NCBI GenBank assembly: GCA_039811225.1
Contig: JBDHYG010000021.1
Coordinates: 1-36,166 of the forward strand
DNA from: JAFDXJ01 sp039811225
Lineage (GTDB): Bacteria > Bacteroidota > Bacteroidia > Chitinophagales > Chitinophagaceae
Length of the DNA: 36,166 nucleotides
Direction of reading: 5' to 3'
Of the stretch, positions 1-8,285 are shown in pieces. The notes beneath the pieces were generated by a model. The model did no database searches, was not told the origin of the DNA, and was given only the letters and a program-made list of their open reading frames with translations. How positions within the stretch are numbered: position 1 is the stretch's first letter; each line of letters opens with the position of its first letter. The position numbers and the translations under genes were made by a program.

Positions 1-1272
1 GAATCGGATAAAGCCTGGATAGATATTAAAAGCCGCTGGAATGATGACGACCCGAAAGGCTGGGACTGGATCAATGGTGGGAAAGCATTTGTATGGGTTA
101 GTGAAAAAGACGGTTGGCGCCATATTTATACTATTGGCCGGCATGGCAATAATGAAACCCTTGTTACCAAAGGAAATTATGATATCATCAGCATTGCTAA
201 CATAGACGATAAAGACGGCTATATTTATTTTATGGCCTCACCGGATAATGCAACACAACAATATTTGTATAAAGTGAAACTGGACGGAACCGGAAAAGCA
301 GAACGACTTTCACCGGCAACTGAAACGGGTACACATGCCTATGATATTTCTTCCAATGGAAAATTTGCACAGCATAGCTTTTCCAATTTAAATACACCCC
401 CCATGAGTGAGTGGGTGGACCTTTCTTCCGGAAAATCCATTGCTGTCATCAGCAATAGCCAATCCGGTGATTACGGAGATCAGCCAAAAGCCGAATTGAT
501 TACCATCCGGACGGATGATGGAATCAGTATGGATGGCTGGATGATTAAGCCAAAGAATTTTGACAGTACCAAAAAATATCCTGTTGTTTTTTATGTGTAC
601 TCCGAACCTGCAGCTCAAACAGTAACCGATAGTTATGGTGCTGCCGGCACTTTTTTATATGCGGGCGATATGCCTGCCGATGGCTATATCCAGATAAGCC
701 TTGATGGCCGGGGTACACCTGCCCCGAAAGGAGCTGAATGGCGTAAAAGTATTTACCAAAAAATCGGCATCCTCAATGTGCATGATCAGGCCATGGCAGC
801 AAAAAAAATATTGCAATGGCCTTTTGTAGATACCAGCAGGGTTGCAGTGTGGGGATGGAGTGGCGGCGGCTCCACTACATTGAACTTATTATTCCAGTTC
901 CCGGAAATTTATAAAACAGGTATTGCGATTGCGCCCGTTTCAAACCTGCTCACCTATGATAATATTTACCAGGAAAGATACCTGGGTCTGCCACAGGAAG
1001 ATATGGAAGCTTATAAAAAAGCCTCAGCCATAACTTATGCAAAAAACCTGCAAGGCCATTTACTGATTATCCATGGAACCGGTGATGATAATGTGCATTA
1101 TCAAAACACGGAAATGCTGGTCAATGAACTGGTAAAATACAATAAACAATTCCAAATGATGAGCTATCCCAACCGCACACATAGCCTGGCAGAAGGCGTG
1201 GGTACCGGATTACATTTGGTTACCTTGTTTACTAATTTCCTGCATGAATACTGCCCGGGTGGTGGGAGATAA
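1..1272 (+). CDS. Prolyl oligopeptidase family (S9B, DPP-IV-like) serine peptidase, 3' part
   Basis: The reading frame is open from the first base, so the gene starts before the window; 423 C-terminal residues are present. The first part resembles the end of a DPP-IV N-terminal beta-propeller, and the rest is an alpha/beta-hydrolase peptidase domain. The catalytic triad is visible: Ser in GWSGGGS (codon 859-861), Asp in HGTGDDNVH (codon 1084-1086) and His in NRTHSL (codon 1180-1182). The family removes X-Pro or X-Ala dipeptides from peptide N-termini, usually in the periplasm or at the outer membrane in Bacteroidota. The signal peptide lies outside the window. The internal ATG at 232 is not the real start, because the matching frame and family similarity continue upstream. 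It converges on uvrA with about 50 bases between the stops. The family call is secure; exact substrate preference is not. Confidence 0.93.
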   Translation, partial: ESDKAWIDIKSRWNDDDPKGWDWINGGKAFVWVSEKDGWRHIYTIGRHGNNETLVTKGNYDIISIANIDDKDGYIYFMASPDNATQQYLYKVKLDGTGKAERLSPATETGTHAYDISSNGKFAQHSFSNLNTPPMSEWVDLSSGKSIAVISNSQSGDYGDQPKAELITIRTDDGISMDGWMIKPKNFDSTKKYPVVFYVYSEPAAQTVTDSYGAAGTFLYAGDMPADGYIQISLDGRGTPAPKGAEWRKSIYQKIGILNVHDQAMAAKKILQWPFVDTSRVAVWGWSGGGSTTLNLLFQFPEIYKTGIAIAPVSNLLTYDNIYQERYLGLPQEDMEAYKKASAITYAKNLQGHLLIIHGTGDDNVHYQNTEMLVNELVKYNKQFQMMSYPNRTHSLAEGVGTGLHLVTLFTNFLHEYCPGGGR

Positions 1273-1299
1273 GTAAACTATTCGTTAGATAAATCATTT

Positions 1300-1334
1300 A
1301 AAATTTCTCCGGGCATTATGCTCAGAGAAATTTT
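1300..1334. terminator. Candidate bidirectional terminator between peptidase and uvrA
   Basis: AAAATTTCTC (1300-1309) is the exact reverse complement of GAGAAATTTT (1325-1334), giving a 10-bp stem with a 15-base loop. It lies between two convergent genes and overlaps the uvrA stop codon (1322-1324). The arms carry A and T runs in both directions, but the stem is AT-rich and the loop long, so termination strength is uncertain. Confidence 0.45.
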
Positions 1335-4168
1335 GCTGTATGGCCTATCCGTAATTTTTTGAGATCTGCCGGTTTACCGGCAAAAATTATTTCGCCTCCT
1401 TCATCCCCGGCTTCGGGCCCCAGGTCGATGAGCCAGTCTGCATTTTTGATCACATCGATATTATGCTCGATTACAAGCAGGGAATGCCCCTGCTCTATCA
1501 ATGCCTGGAATGAATGCAATAGTTTATGGATATCATGAAAATGCAAACCCGTGGTGGGTTCATCAAAAATAAACAGGATCTTTTCTGTTGGTCGCGATTT
1601 TCCCAGGAAAGAAGCCAGTTTCACCCGTTGTGCTTCGCCCCCGCTTAAAGTGCTGCTGCTTTGACCAAGCTTTACATAACCCAGGCCGGTATCATGCAAA
1701 GGCAGCAGAGCATTGGCCAGGGCAGTTTGTTCTTTGAAAAATAAAATAGCTTCATCCACGCTCATTTCCAGTACTTCAAAAATATTTTTTCCATGATAAG
1801 TTACTTCCAATACATCTTCCTTGAAACGCCTTCCCCTGCAGGTTTCACAGGTAAGATGCACATCTGCCAGGAACTGCATTTCGATGAGTTGCTCCCCTTC
1901 ACCTTTGCAGGTATCACAACGGCCACCATCTACATTAAAGGAAAAATATTTAGGTGTGTAACCTTTTCGCTTTGCCAGGGGTTGCTGGGAAAATAATTCC
2001 CGGATGGCATCATACGCTTTAATATAGGTTACCGGGTTACTGCGGGAAGATTTTCCAATCGGGTTTTGATCAATTAATTCCACTTGTGAAATTTCTTTGA
2101 TATCACCGGTTAATGCCCGGAAATATCCGGGTGTATCGGTTGCTTCACCCAATAACCGCTTCATGGCCGGATACAAAACCTGCCGTACCAATGTCGTTTT
2201 CCCACTGCCACTGACCCCACTCACTACGCATAGCATATTCAGCGGAAAAGAAACGGATATGTTTTTTAAATTATGATGCGTTGTATTTTCTATCCGAATA
2301 AATTTTTTAAATGGCCTTTCCGGATGTGCAAATGTTACCTGCAGTTTCCCGGAGAGATATTTCCCCGTGAGGCTTTCCGGGTCTTGCATGATAGCTGCTG
2401 CATTGCCTGCTGCAATAATTTCCCCACCAAGATGGGCGGCTAATGGGCCCATATCAATGATATGATCAGATTCCCGCATCATCAGGTCATCATGCTCCAC
2501 GACCACTACTGTATTTTTTTTATCTCGCAACTTTTTTAATACCCGAATCAGGTTTTGTGTATCTCTCGAATGCAGGCCAATGGAAGGCTCATCTAAAATA
2601 TATAAAGAATTGGTGAGGTTACTGCCCAGGCTCCGCGTGAGTTGTATTCGTTGGCTTTCCCCCCCACTTAATGAATTAGCCAGGCGGTCCATGGTGAGAT
2701 AGCCCAGCCCCACATCCAGTAAGATCTGCAATCGTTGTTGCAATTCAATTAATATACGATGCGCAATTTTTGCATCGGTTTCACTAGGTTGAAAATCATG
2801 TAGCCAGGCATAGAGTGTTTTTGCCGGCATGCGGCATAATTCCCCGATATTTTTACCATCAACTTTTACATACAAGGCTTCTTTGCGCAAACGATAACCC
2901 TTGCAATCAGGACAGGTAGTCCTTCCCCGGTAGCGGCTCAGCAAAACGCGGTACTGGACTTTATATAAATTTTGTTCTACTTCTTTAAAGAAATCATGAA
3001 TCCCCGGCATTTCATTTTTTCCATTCCAGAGTAATTCATATTGTGCCTGCGTGAGTTCATTGATGGGCTTGTGTACCGGGAAATTTTCAGCCCTTGCTTT
3101 TTTTATAAAATACGTTTTCCATAATCCCAATTTTTCTCCTTTCCAGGGAGCCACTGCTCCATCATAAACACTCAGGGAACGGTTGGGTATAACCAGGTCT
3201 TCACTGATGCCCAATACCTGGCTGAAACCTTCACAGGTAGGGCATGCGCCAAATGGATTGTTGAAAGAAAAGAGATTGGGAACCGGTTCTTCAAACACCA
3301 TTCCATCCAGTTCAAATTTATTGCTGAAGGCATGCATTGTGTTATCAACTTCAACCAGCATTTCACCATAGCCTTCATAAAAGGCGGTACTGATTGAATC
3401 CGCGAGGCGATGGATATCGTCTTCCTCGAATTCTTTTGTAATGATGCGATCTATAAGTATAAAAAACTTCCCGTCTTTCTTTTGTGAAAAAATTGCTTTG
3501 AGTTTTGTATCGCTTAGTTCCGTTAATTCTTCCAGCTGTAACAATGCAATAGCTTCACCGGGAAAATACATCCGGCTAAAGCCTTTCTGCATAAGAATAG
3601 ACAGGTCTTCTTTTAAATCCCTGTTTGGCTGACGGGCAAATTTTGATAAAATCTGAACTTTTCGCCCGATGGGTAGCGATGTAATAAATTGCACAACATC
3701 CTGCACATCGTCCTTCTTCACTTCGCGTCCACTGACCGGGGAAATTGTTTTACCAATGCGGGCAAAAAGCAGTTTGAGATAATCGTATATTTCCGTCATC
3801 GTCCCCACTGTACTGCGGGGTGTGCGGGTTATTACTTTTTGCTCAATGGCAATTGCCGGGCACAAGCCTTTGATAGCATCCACATCGGGCTTGGCCATGC
3901 GTTGCATAAACTGGCGGGCATACGCACTCAGGCTTTCTGCATACCGTCGCTGGCCCTCGGCAAATAAAGTATCAATGGTAAGGGAAGATTTACCGCTTCC
4001 GGAAACACCAGTTACCACCACCAGTTTATTCCGGGGTATATGTACGTCAATATTTTTCAGGTTATGAACACGGGCGCCTTGTATAAAAATGTCCGGATTA
4101 GTTGGTAAAGTATCTTTTTGTAAAGCTTTTTCCTCTTTTTTTGTTCTTTTAGCCTCCGTATTATTCAT
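1322..4168 (-). CDS. uvrA: Excinuclease ABC subunit A (UvrA)
   Basis: This is a 948-residue DNA-damage recognition ATPase of nucleotide excision repair, working with UvrB and UvrC; the length is normal for UvrA. Both ABC ATPase halves are complete. The first has Walker A GVSGSGKSS, signature NSLSGGESQR and Walker B LYILDEPSIGL. The second has GVSGSGKTT, STLSGGEAQR and LFIFDEPTTGL. The C-terminal zinc module is intact (CDTC and CETC pairs). The first zinc site looks degenerate: the downstream CPTC pair (near 3240) is present, but the place where the upstream CPxC pair is expected reads FELDG (near 3305-3320). I believe related Bacteroidota UvrA proteins share this, so it need not mean loss of function. 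The ATG at 4168 leaves a short charged N-terminus. The gene is divergent from an ECF sigma factor gene. Confidence 0.96.
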   Translation of the reverse strand: MNNTEAKRTKKEEKALQKDTLPTNPDIFIQGARVHNLKNIDVHIPRNKLVVVTGVSGSGKSSLTIDTLFAEGQRRYAESLSAYARQFMQRMAKPDVDAIKGLCPAIAIEQKVITRTPRSTVGTMTEIYDYLKLLFARIGKTISPVSGREVKKDDVQDVVQFITSLPIGRKVQILSKFARQPNRDLKEDLSILMQKGFSRMYFPGEAIALLQLEELTELSDTKLKAIFSQKKDGKFFILIDRIITKEFEEDDIHRLADSISTAFYEGYGEMLVEVDNTMHAFSNKFELDGMVFEEPVPNLFSFNNPFGACPTCEGFSQVLGISEDLVIPNRSLSVYDGAVAPWKGEKLGLWKTYFIKKARAENFPVHKPINELTQAQYELLWNGKNEMPGIHDFFKEVEQNLYKVQYRVLLSRYRGRTTCPDCKGYRLRKEALYVKVDGKNIGELCRMPAKTLYAWLHDFQPSETDAKIAHRILIELQQRLQILLDVGLGYLTMDRLANSLSGGESQRIQLTRSLGSNLTNSLYILDEPSIGLHSRDTQNLIRVLKKLRDKKNTVVVVEHDDLMMRESDHIIDMGPLAAHLGGEIIAAGNAAAIMQDPESLTGKYLSGKLQVTFAHPERPFKKFIRIENTTHHNLKNISVSFPLNMLCVVSGVSGSGKTTLVRQVLYPAMKRLLGEATDTPGYFRALTGDIKEISQVELIDQNPIGKSSRSNPVTYIKAYDAIRELFSQQPLAKRKGYTPKYFSFNVDGGRCDTCKGEGEQLIEMQFLADVHLTCETCRGRRFKEDVLEVTYHGKNIFEVLEMSVDEAILFFKEQTALANALLPLHDTGLGYVKLGQSSSTLSGGEAQRVKLASFLGKSRPTEKILFIFDEPTTGLHFHDIHKLLHSFQALIEQGHSLLVIEHNIDVIKNADWLIDLGPEAGDEGGEIIFAGKPADLKKLRIGHTAKFL

Positions 4169-4368
4169 TCAGCAATTTCCTCCCTTTCCTACAAATCACT
4201 AATATATTTTTTTAATTCACAAATATTTTGCATATTGCAAACAGGAATTGTTTTGAAATTGACCTATTTTCACAACCTATTCACAAAACCACGCCTATAA
4301 AATAAACTTTACTCAAAAGCCTTTTTCAGGATAAAAAATGGCTTGTGCTTTACCCTCAAAAAGCATCT

Positions 4369-4950
4369 ATGAGAAAGTTGAATCAAGTGACGGATATAGA
4401 ACTAATACAACGTTTCCAAAACGGAAATAGTATGGCATTGGAAACATTGATCCTCCGGTACAAAGAGCGGATCTTTAGTTCTATTTTTTTTATCGTAAAA
4501 GATAAATACCTGACAGAAGACCTGTTCCAGGAGACCTTTGTTCGTATCATTGACACGTTGCGTAGTAAGCGCTATAATGAAGAAGGAAAATTCCTGCCCT
4601 GGGCATTGCGTATTGCCCATAATTTATGCGTGGATCATTTCCGCAAAATCAAACGCACGCCTCCTATTGTGAACAATGAAAACCAGGATATTTTCGATGT
4701 AATCGTCGTGGTAAATGAAAATGCAGAACAGAAGATCATTCGGCACCAAACACATGAACGAATGCATCGCATGCTTTCTTCCCTGCCGGATGAACAACGG
4801 GAAGTAATCGTGTTACGCCACTTTGGCGACCTGAGTTTTAAAGAGATTGCTGAAATGACCAATTGCAGTATCAATACGGCATTGGGCAGGATGCGCTATG
4901 GCCTGATTAATCTAAGAAAAATGATGACTGAGAAACAAATCAGTCTCTGA
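4369..4950 (+). CDS. ECF-type RNA polymerase sigma-70 family factor
   Basis: This is a 193-residue extracytoplasmic-function sigma factor. Region 2 spans about residues 10-90 (LIQRFQNGN near the start, then the EDLFQETFVRI and ALRIAHNLCVDHFRK core-binding and -10 recognition segments). Region 4 spans about 130-185 (LPDEQREVIVLRHFGDLSFKEIAEM helix-turn-helix, split here by family convention). I prefer the ATG at 4369. An in-frame GTG at 4345 would add eight residues, but sigma factors of this kind usually begin with a short MRKL-like sequence. No anti-sigma gene is adjacent, so its control is not visible. It is followed by an inverted repeat and a strong hairpin shared with convergent dsbD. 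The family call is firm; the regulon is unknown. Confidence 0.92.
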   Translation: MRKLNQVTDIELIQRFQNGNSMALETLILRYKERIFSSIFFIVKDKYLTEDLFQETFVRIIDTLRSKRYNEEGKFLPWALRIAHNLCVDHFRKIKRTPPIVNNENQDIFDVIVVVNENAEQKIIRHQTHERMHRMLSSLPDEQREVIVLRHFGDLSFKEIAEMTNCSINTALGRMRYGLINLRKMMTEKQISL

Positions 4951-4959
4951 TAAAATATT

Positions 4960-5032
4960 GTCATTCTGCAGCACAGGAGTTTTCGATAATGTGTTCCGAT
5001 TGCTTGCCAAAATTTACTGACTGCAGGATGAC
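4960..5032. repeat. Short imperfect terminal inverted repeat element
   Basis: GTCATTCTGCAG (4960-4971) and CTGCAGGATGAC (5021-5032) are inverted repeats matching at 11 of 12 positions, the twelfth being a possible G-U pair in RNA. They bound a 73-base non-coding block just after the sigma factor gene. The layout is like a REP or small MITE-type extragenic element, but only one copy is visible here. Confidence 0.4.
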
Positions 5033-5042
5033 AGCCAAACAA

Positions 5043-5073
5043 AAAAAATCCCGGTGATCGACCGGGATTTTTT
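5043..5073. terminator. Strong bidirectional intrinsic terminator
   Basis: The 13-bp perfect stem AAAAAATCCCGGT / ACCGGGATTTTTT has a 5-base loop (GATCG). The GC core flanked by A and T runs gives a U-tract in both directions. It sits between the convergent ECF sigma factor gene (plus) and dsbD (minus) and can serve both. Confidence 0.88.
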
Positions 5074-5085
5074 ATAAACTTTCTT

Positions 5086-7050
5086 TTATTTCTTTTTATC
5101 AAAATCAGCTTTCACAGCATCCAGGTGCTGAATAAACTTTTGGATATCCGGATCATATCCGTATTTAATATCGCTCAACGGATTGCCCTCTGTATCTAAA
5201 AACATATAGAGAGGTTGTGCATTGAAACCAAATTTGGTAATTTCATAATCCAGGTTTTTCTCGCCTTCCGTATTTATTTTTTCATTGCGGGCATTCACAT
5301 ATTTTTCTGCTTCGGGTAATTCCTGCGATTCATCTACATATAAACTGACGAGCACAAAATTTTCTTTGATACGTTTCAGCACTTCCGGGTCTTGCCAGAC
5401 TTCCTGTTCCATCTTGCGGCAATTGGCACAGGAATGACCGGTAAAGTCCAGCATTACCGGCTTATGCAATGCCTTTGCGGCGGCCATGCCTTCATTTAAA
5501 TCAAAATAGGCGGTCAGGCCAAATGGTACACTTAGTTTATCAGTTAAGCGTTGTGGAGGTTGGGCAGCTGTATTCGAAGCCGCCACCGGTGCACCCATAT
5601 TGGCAAATTTATATTGCAGTTCATTTAGATTAAAGTCCTGAGTGGTAGCGGGTGGTAATAAACCACTCATTGCTTTTAGTGGTGCCCCCCAAAGGCCGGG
5701 TAATAAATATAGACCAAAACTAAAGGTTGCTATGGCAAAAAATAAACGCGGCACACTCAGGTATTCCAGTTTGGAATCATGGGCAAATTTTATTTTTCCC
5801 AATAAATACAAACCCATAAGGAACGCAATCACGATCCATAATACCAGGAAGATTTCCCTGTCTAGTAAACGCCAGTGATATATGAGGTCCACATTGGAAA
5901 GGAATTTTAAACCCAATGCCAATTCGATAAAACCAAAACACACTTTTACACTATTCAACCAACCCCCGCTTTTTGGTAAGGATTGGATCATGCTGGGGAA
6001 AAAGGCAAACAGGGAAAAAGGTAAAGCCAGGCCAATACCAAATCCCAGCATTCCCAGGATGGGCGCCAGTGCAATGCCTTGTGTACTTGTCTGGCTTAAT
6101 AACGTTCCTACGATGGGGCCGGTACAGGAAAAGGAAACAATCACAAGGGTGAGTGCCATGAAAAAAATTCCGGTGAATCCTCCCTTGCCTGCTTTTGAAT
6201 CTGCTTTATTAGCCCAGCTATTGGGTAACTGCAATTCAAATGCACCAAAAAATGAAATGGCAAACACTATAAAAATCAGGAAAAACAAAAGATTGGAAAC
6301 AGGATGTGTGGAGATAGTATATAAAATTTTATCCCCAAAAATTAAAGTGAGTATAACTGCCGGTATCGTATAAATCAAAATAATTGAAAGGGAATACGTA
6401 ATTGCATTCCGTAAACCTTCGGCACGGGTTTTACTCTTCTTAAGGAAAAAACTAACCGTTACCGGTACAAGCGGGAATACACAAGGAGTAACGACAGCAA
6501 GCAGGCCGGCAGCCAGGCAAATTAAAAAAACAGATCCCAGGGAATTGGATGCTTCCGGACCGGTATTGCTTGCACTTACAGTTGCCTCAACAGGTAATGG
6601 CTTTACGGAAAAATTTTCCTGGCCACTCGGAAAAGAAGAATCATTACGAGCCAGCCAGGTAAAACTTCCTTTGATATAACCGGAATCGGCCGGAGACATA
6701 TGCAGGGTATATACAAATAGTACACTATCCTTATATAAGCGAAATTCCGATGTGGTAGCCGAATCATGAATAACTTCCAGCTTCCCTGTTTCCACAGGAT
6801 TTTCGTCTGCATGGAAATAGGATAAACTGGAAGAATCCGGCGTTAACTGTGAAATAAATGCATCATCCGGTGTTTGCTTAACTGCCGAAAACAATTCGGT
6901 ACCTTTTTCGATCCGGGCATTAATCTTTAGTGCACAAGTTGAATCATTGAGAAATTGCGCACTAAAATGAAACTGCACAGGCTGAACCTCCTGTGCAGAA
7001 ACTATTTGTCCAAAGAATAAGAGAAGGACACAGAGGAAATAATTCCGCAT
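5086..7050 (-). CDS. dsbD: Thiol:disulfide interchange protein DsbD
   Basis: This 654-residue inner-membrane protein passes electrons from cytoplasmic thioredoxin to periplasmic thiol proteins. A signal peptide (about 1-20) is followed by an alpha-like periplasmic domain (about 22-150), a multi-helix membrane domain (about 175-465) and a C-terminal thioredoxin-like domain (about 500-650). The conserved membrane cysteines are Cys190 (VTPCVFP) and Cys309 (SFSCTGP). The gamma-domain active site is Cys541-Ala-Asn-Cys544. The alpha-like domain lacks the usual redox cysteine pair: where the neighbouring gene has CDDSQC, this protein reads RNDSSF. Its only alpha-domain cysteine is Cys39. The stand-alone alpha-domain gene ends 11 bases upstream on the same strand, so the two are very likely co-transcribed and may work together. 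Confidence 0.94.
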   Translation of the reverse strand: MRNYFLCVLLLFFGQIVSAQEVQPVQFHFSAQFLNDSTCALKINARIEKGTELFSAVKQTPDDAFISQLTPDSSSLSYFHADENPVETGKLEVIHDSATTSEFRLYKDSVLFVYTLHMSPADSGYIKGSFTWLARNDSSFPSGQENFSVKPLPVEATVSASNTGPEASNSLGSVFLICLAAGLLAVVTPCVFPLVPVTVSFFLKKSKTRAEGLRNAITYSLSIILIYTIPAVILTLIFGDKILYTISTHPVSNLLFFLIFIVFAISFFGAFELQLPNSWANKADSKAGKGGFTGIFFMALTLVIVSFSCTGPIVGTLLSQTSTQGIALAPILGMLGFGIGLALPFSLFAFFPSMIQSLPKSGGWLNSVKVCFGFIELALGLKFLSNVDLIYHWRLLDREIFLVLWIVIAFLMGLYLLGKIKFAHDSKLEYLSVPRLFFAIATFSFGLYLLPGLWGAPLKAMSGLLPPATTQDFNLNELQYKFANMGAPVAASNTAAQPPQRLTDKLSVPFGLTAYFDLNEGMAAAKALHKPVMLDFTGHSCANCRKMEQEVWQDPEVLKRIKENFVLVSLYVDESQELPEAEKYVNARNEKINTEGEKNLDYEITKFGFNAQPLYMFLDTEGNPLSDIKYGYDPDIQKFIQHLDAVKADFDKKK

Positions 7051-7061
7051 GCAATTCTTTT

Positions 7062-7529
7062 TTATTGAAGTTTAATATCAAAAGGAACTTTCTTGGGCGG
7101 CAGGCACTGACTGTCATCACAAACCATAAACTCAATAGTACCGGTTACATTTGTCTTCACATTAGTTTTCAGGTTTACGGTCTGCACAAATACCACCTGG
7201 TCGCTATAATATTTTACATCTACCCCAAAATTAGGATCATGGTATTTTTTCATTTTACCTACTTCTTTTACTGCACCTGATGTGGTAACCAGTGGATTTT
7301 TCTTAAACACAATATTAGTGGGAATGGGGCCGCCGGCCGGTGTACTTTGTGAATATAAATGCCAGGGATTGGGAAATTTGGCAATAAATTTCACATCATA
7401 AACTTTATCCCCTTTTTTCTCAGCGGTGAATGTCCATTTCACCGGGTCTTTAACCTGTGCAAAAGAAGGCATGGCAAAAAACAAGCCTGCCACCATCACT
7501 ATCCAAAACTTCATTTTCATACTTTTCAA
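7062..7529 (-). CDS. Stand-alone DsbD alpha (N-terminal) domain protein, periplasmic
   Basis: This 155-residue secreted protein has a signal peptide ending near SFAQ (residue 25) and one immunoglobulin-like DsbD N-terminal domain. The redox pair is Cys137 and Cys142 in CDDSQCLPP, the place where DsbD alpha domains carry their active-site cysteines. In other bacteria this domain is fused to DsbD and relays electrons to periplasmic partners. Here it is a separate gene 11 bases upstream of a dsbD whose own alpha-like domain lacks the cysteines. An in-frame ATG at 7520 is an alternative start and would still leave a signal peptide. The gene lies 19 bases after purQ on the same strand. The family call is good; its role as a partner of the adjacent DsbD is inferred from context. 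Confidence 0.87.
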   Translation of the reverse strand: MKSMKMKFWIVMVAGLFFAMPSFAQVKDPVKWTFTAEKKGDKVYDVKFIAKFPNPWHLYSQSTPAGGPIPTNIVFKKNPLVTTSGAVKEVGKMKKYHDPNFGVDVKYYSDQVVFVQTVNLKTNVKTNVTGTIEFMVCDDSQCLPPKKVPFDIKLQ

Positions 7530-7548
7530 TTTAATATTTTATACGAAT

Positions 7549-8208
7549 TCAATTTAAGCCAAAATAATGTAGCAGGCGCACCCCATCTGTATTTCCACAA
7601 AGTGCATACGATGCTCGTTCAGGATGTGGCATCAGACCGATCACATTCCCTTCTTTATTTCTTATACCGGCTATATTGCGCCAGGCACCATTTGGGTTGG
7701 CTGTTTCGGTTATTGCACCCTTTTCGTTACAATACCTTACCAGCACCTGGTTGTTTTTTTCCAACTCATCTAATACATCTTCACTGGCATAATACCGGCC
7801 ATCACCATGGGCAATAGGTATTTTATAAACAGCGCCCTGCTGATCCTTCAAAAAAACATTCTTACAAATAAATTGCTGGTGTGCATTGGCCAGTAAGGCA
7901 CCAGGTAATAAACCACTCTCGCATAAAATCTGGAAACCGTTACAAATACCCAAAACCCTGCCACCTTTTTTTGCAAAAGCAATAACACTTTGCATCATCG
8001 GGCTGAATCGGCTGATGGCGCCACATCGTAAATAATCCCCATAGGAAAAACCACCCGGTAATACAATACAATCCCCGGTTGAAAACATACTGAGATCTTC
8101 GTCTTTATGCCAGAGATAAGTAACCTCGGCACCCAGGTCATTTTTTATACAATCATAAATATCCCTGTCGCAATTCGAGCCTGGGAAAATAACAACGCCA
8201 TACTTCAT
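7549..8208 (-). CDS. purQ: Phosphoribosylformylglycinamidine synthase, glutaminase subunit PurQ
   Basis: This 219-residue class I glutamine amidotransferase supplies ammonia from glutamine to convert FGAR to FGAM in purine synthesis. The catalytic Cys89 lies in GICNGFQ, and the His195/Glu197 dyad is in MPHPERA. The N-terminal VVIFPGSNCDRD and PGGFSYGDYLR motifs are typical of PurQ. A separate PurQ implies that this organism uses the split PurS/PurQ/small-PurL complex rather than the single long PurL; no purS or purL is in the window. A TACCTTTG element 16 bases upstream of the ATG is a good -7 promoter match. The gene heads a cluster with the DsbD alpha domain and dsbD (gaps of 19 and 11 bases), with no obvious functional link. 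Confidence 0.96.
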   Translation of the reverse strand: MKYGVVIFPGSNCDRDIYDCIKNDLGAEVTYLWHKDEDLSMFSTGDCIVLPGGFSYGDYLRCGAISRFSPMMQSVIAFAKKGGRVLGICNGFQILCESGLLPGALLANAHQQFICKNVFLKDQQGAVYKIPIAHGDGRYYASEDVLDELEKNNQVLVRYCNEKGAITETANPNGAWRNIAGIRNKEGNVIGLMPHPERASYALCGNTDGVRLLHYFGLN

Positions 8209-8224
8209 GCCAGTAATTTCTCTG

Positions 8225-8232
8225 CAAAGGTA
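8225..8232 (-). promoter_or_regulatory. Bacteroidota -7 promoter element of purQ
   Basis: The minus strand reads TACCTTTG, an exact match to TAnnTTTG, 16 bases before the purQ ATG. No clear -33 TTTG is seen at the expected distance. Confidence 0.55.
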
Positions 8233-8285
8233 AAAATTAGAAACTGAAAATTCCTTTAAAATTTACCATTGGCCATTTGTACTGT

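Noticed and set aside
5882..6373. Long open frame antisense to dsbD (163 codons)
   Set aside because: It lies wholly inside dsbD in the other strand, has a composition typical of a shadow frame and shows no family similarity.
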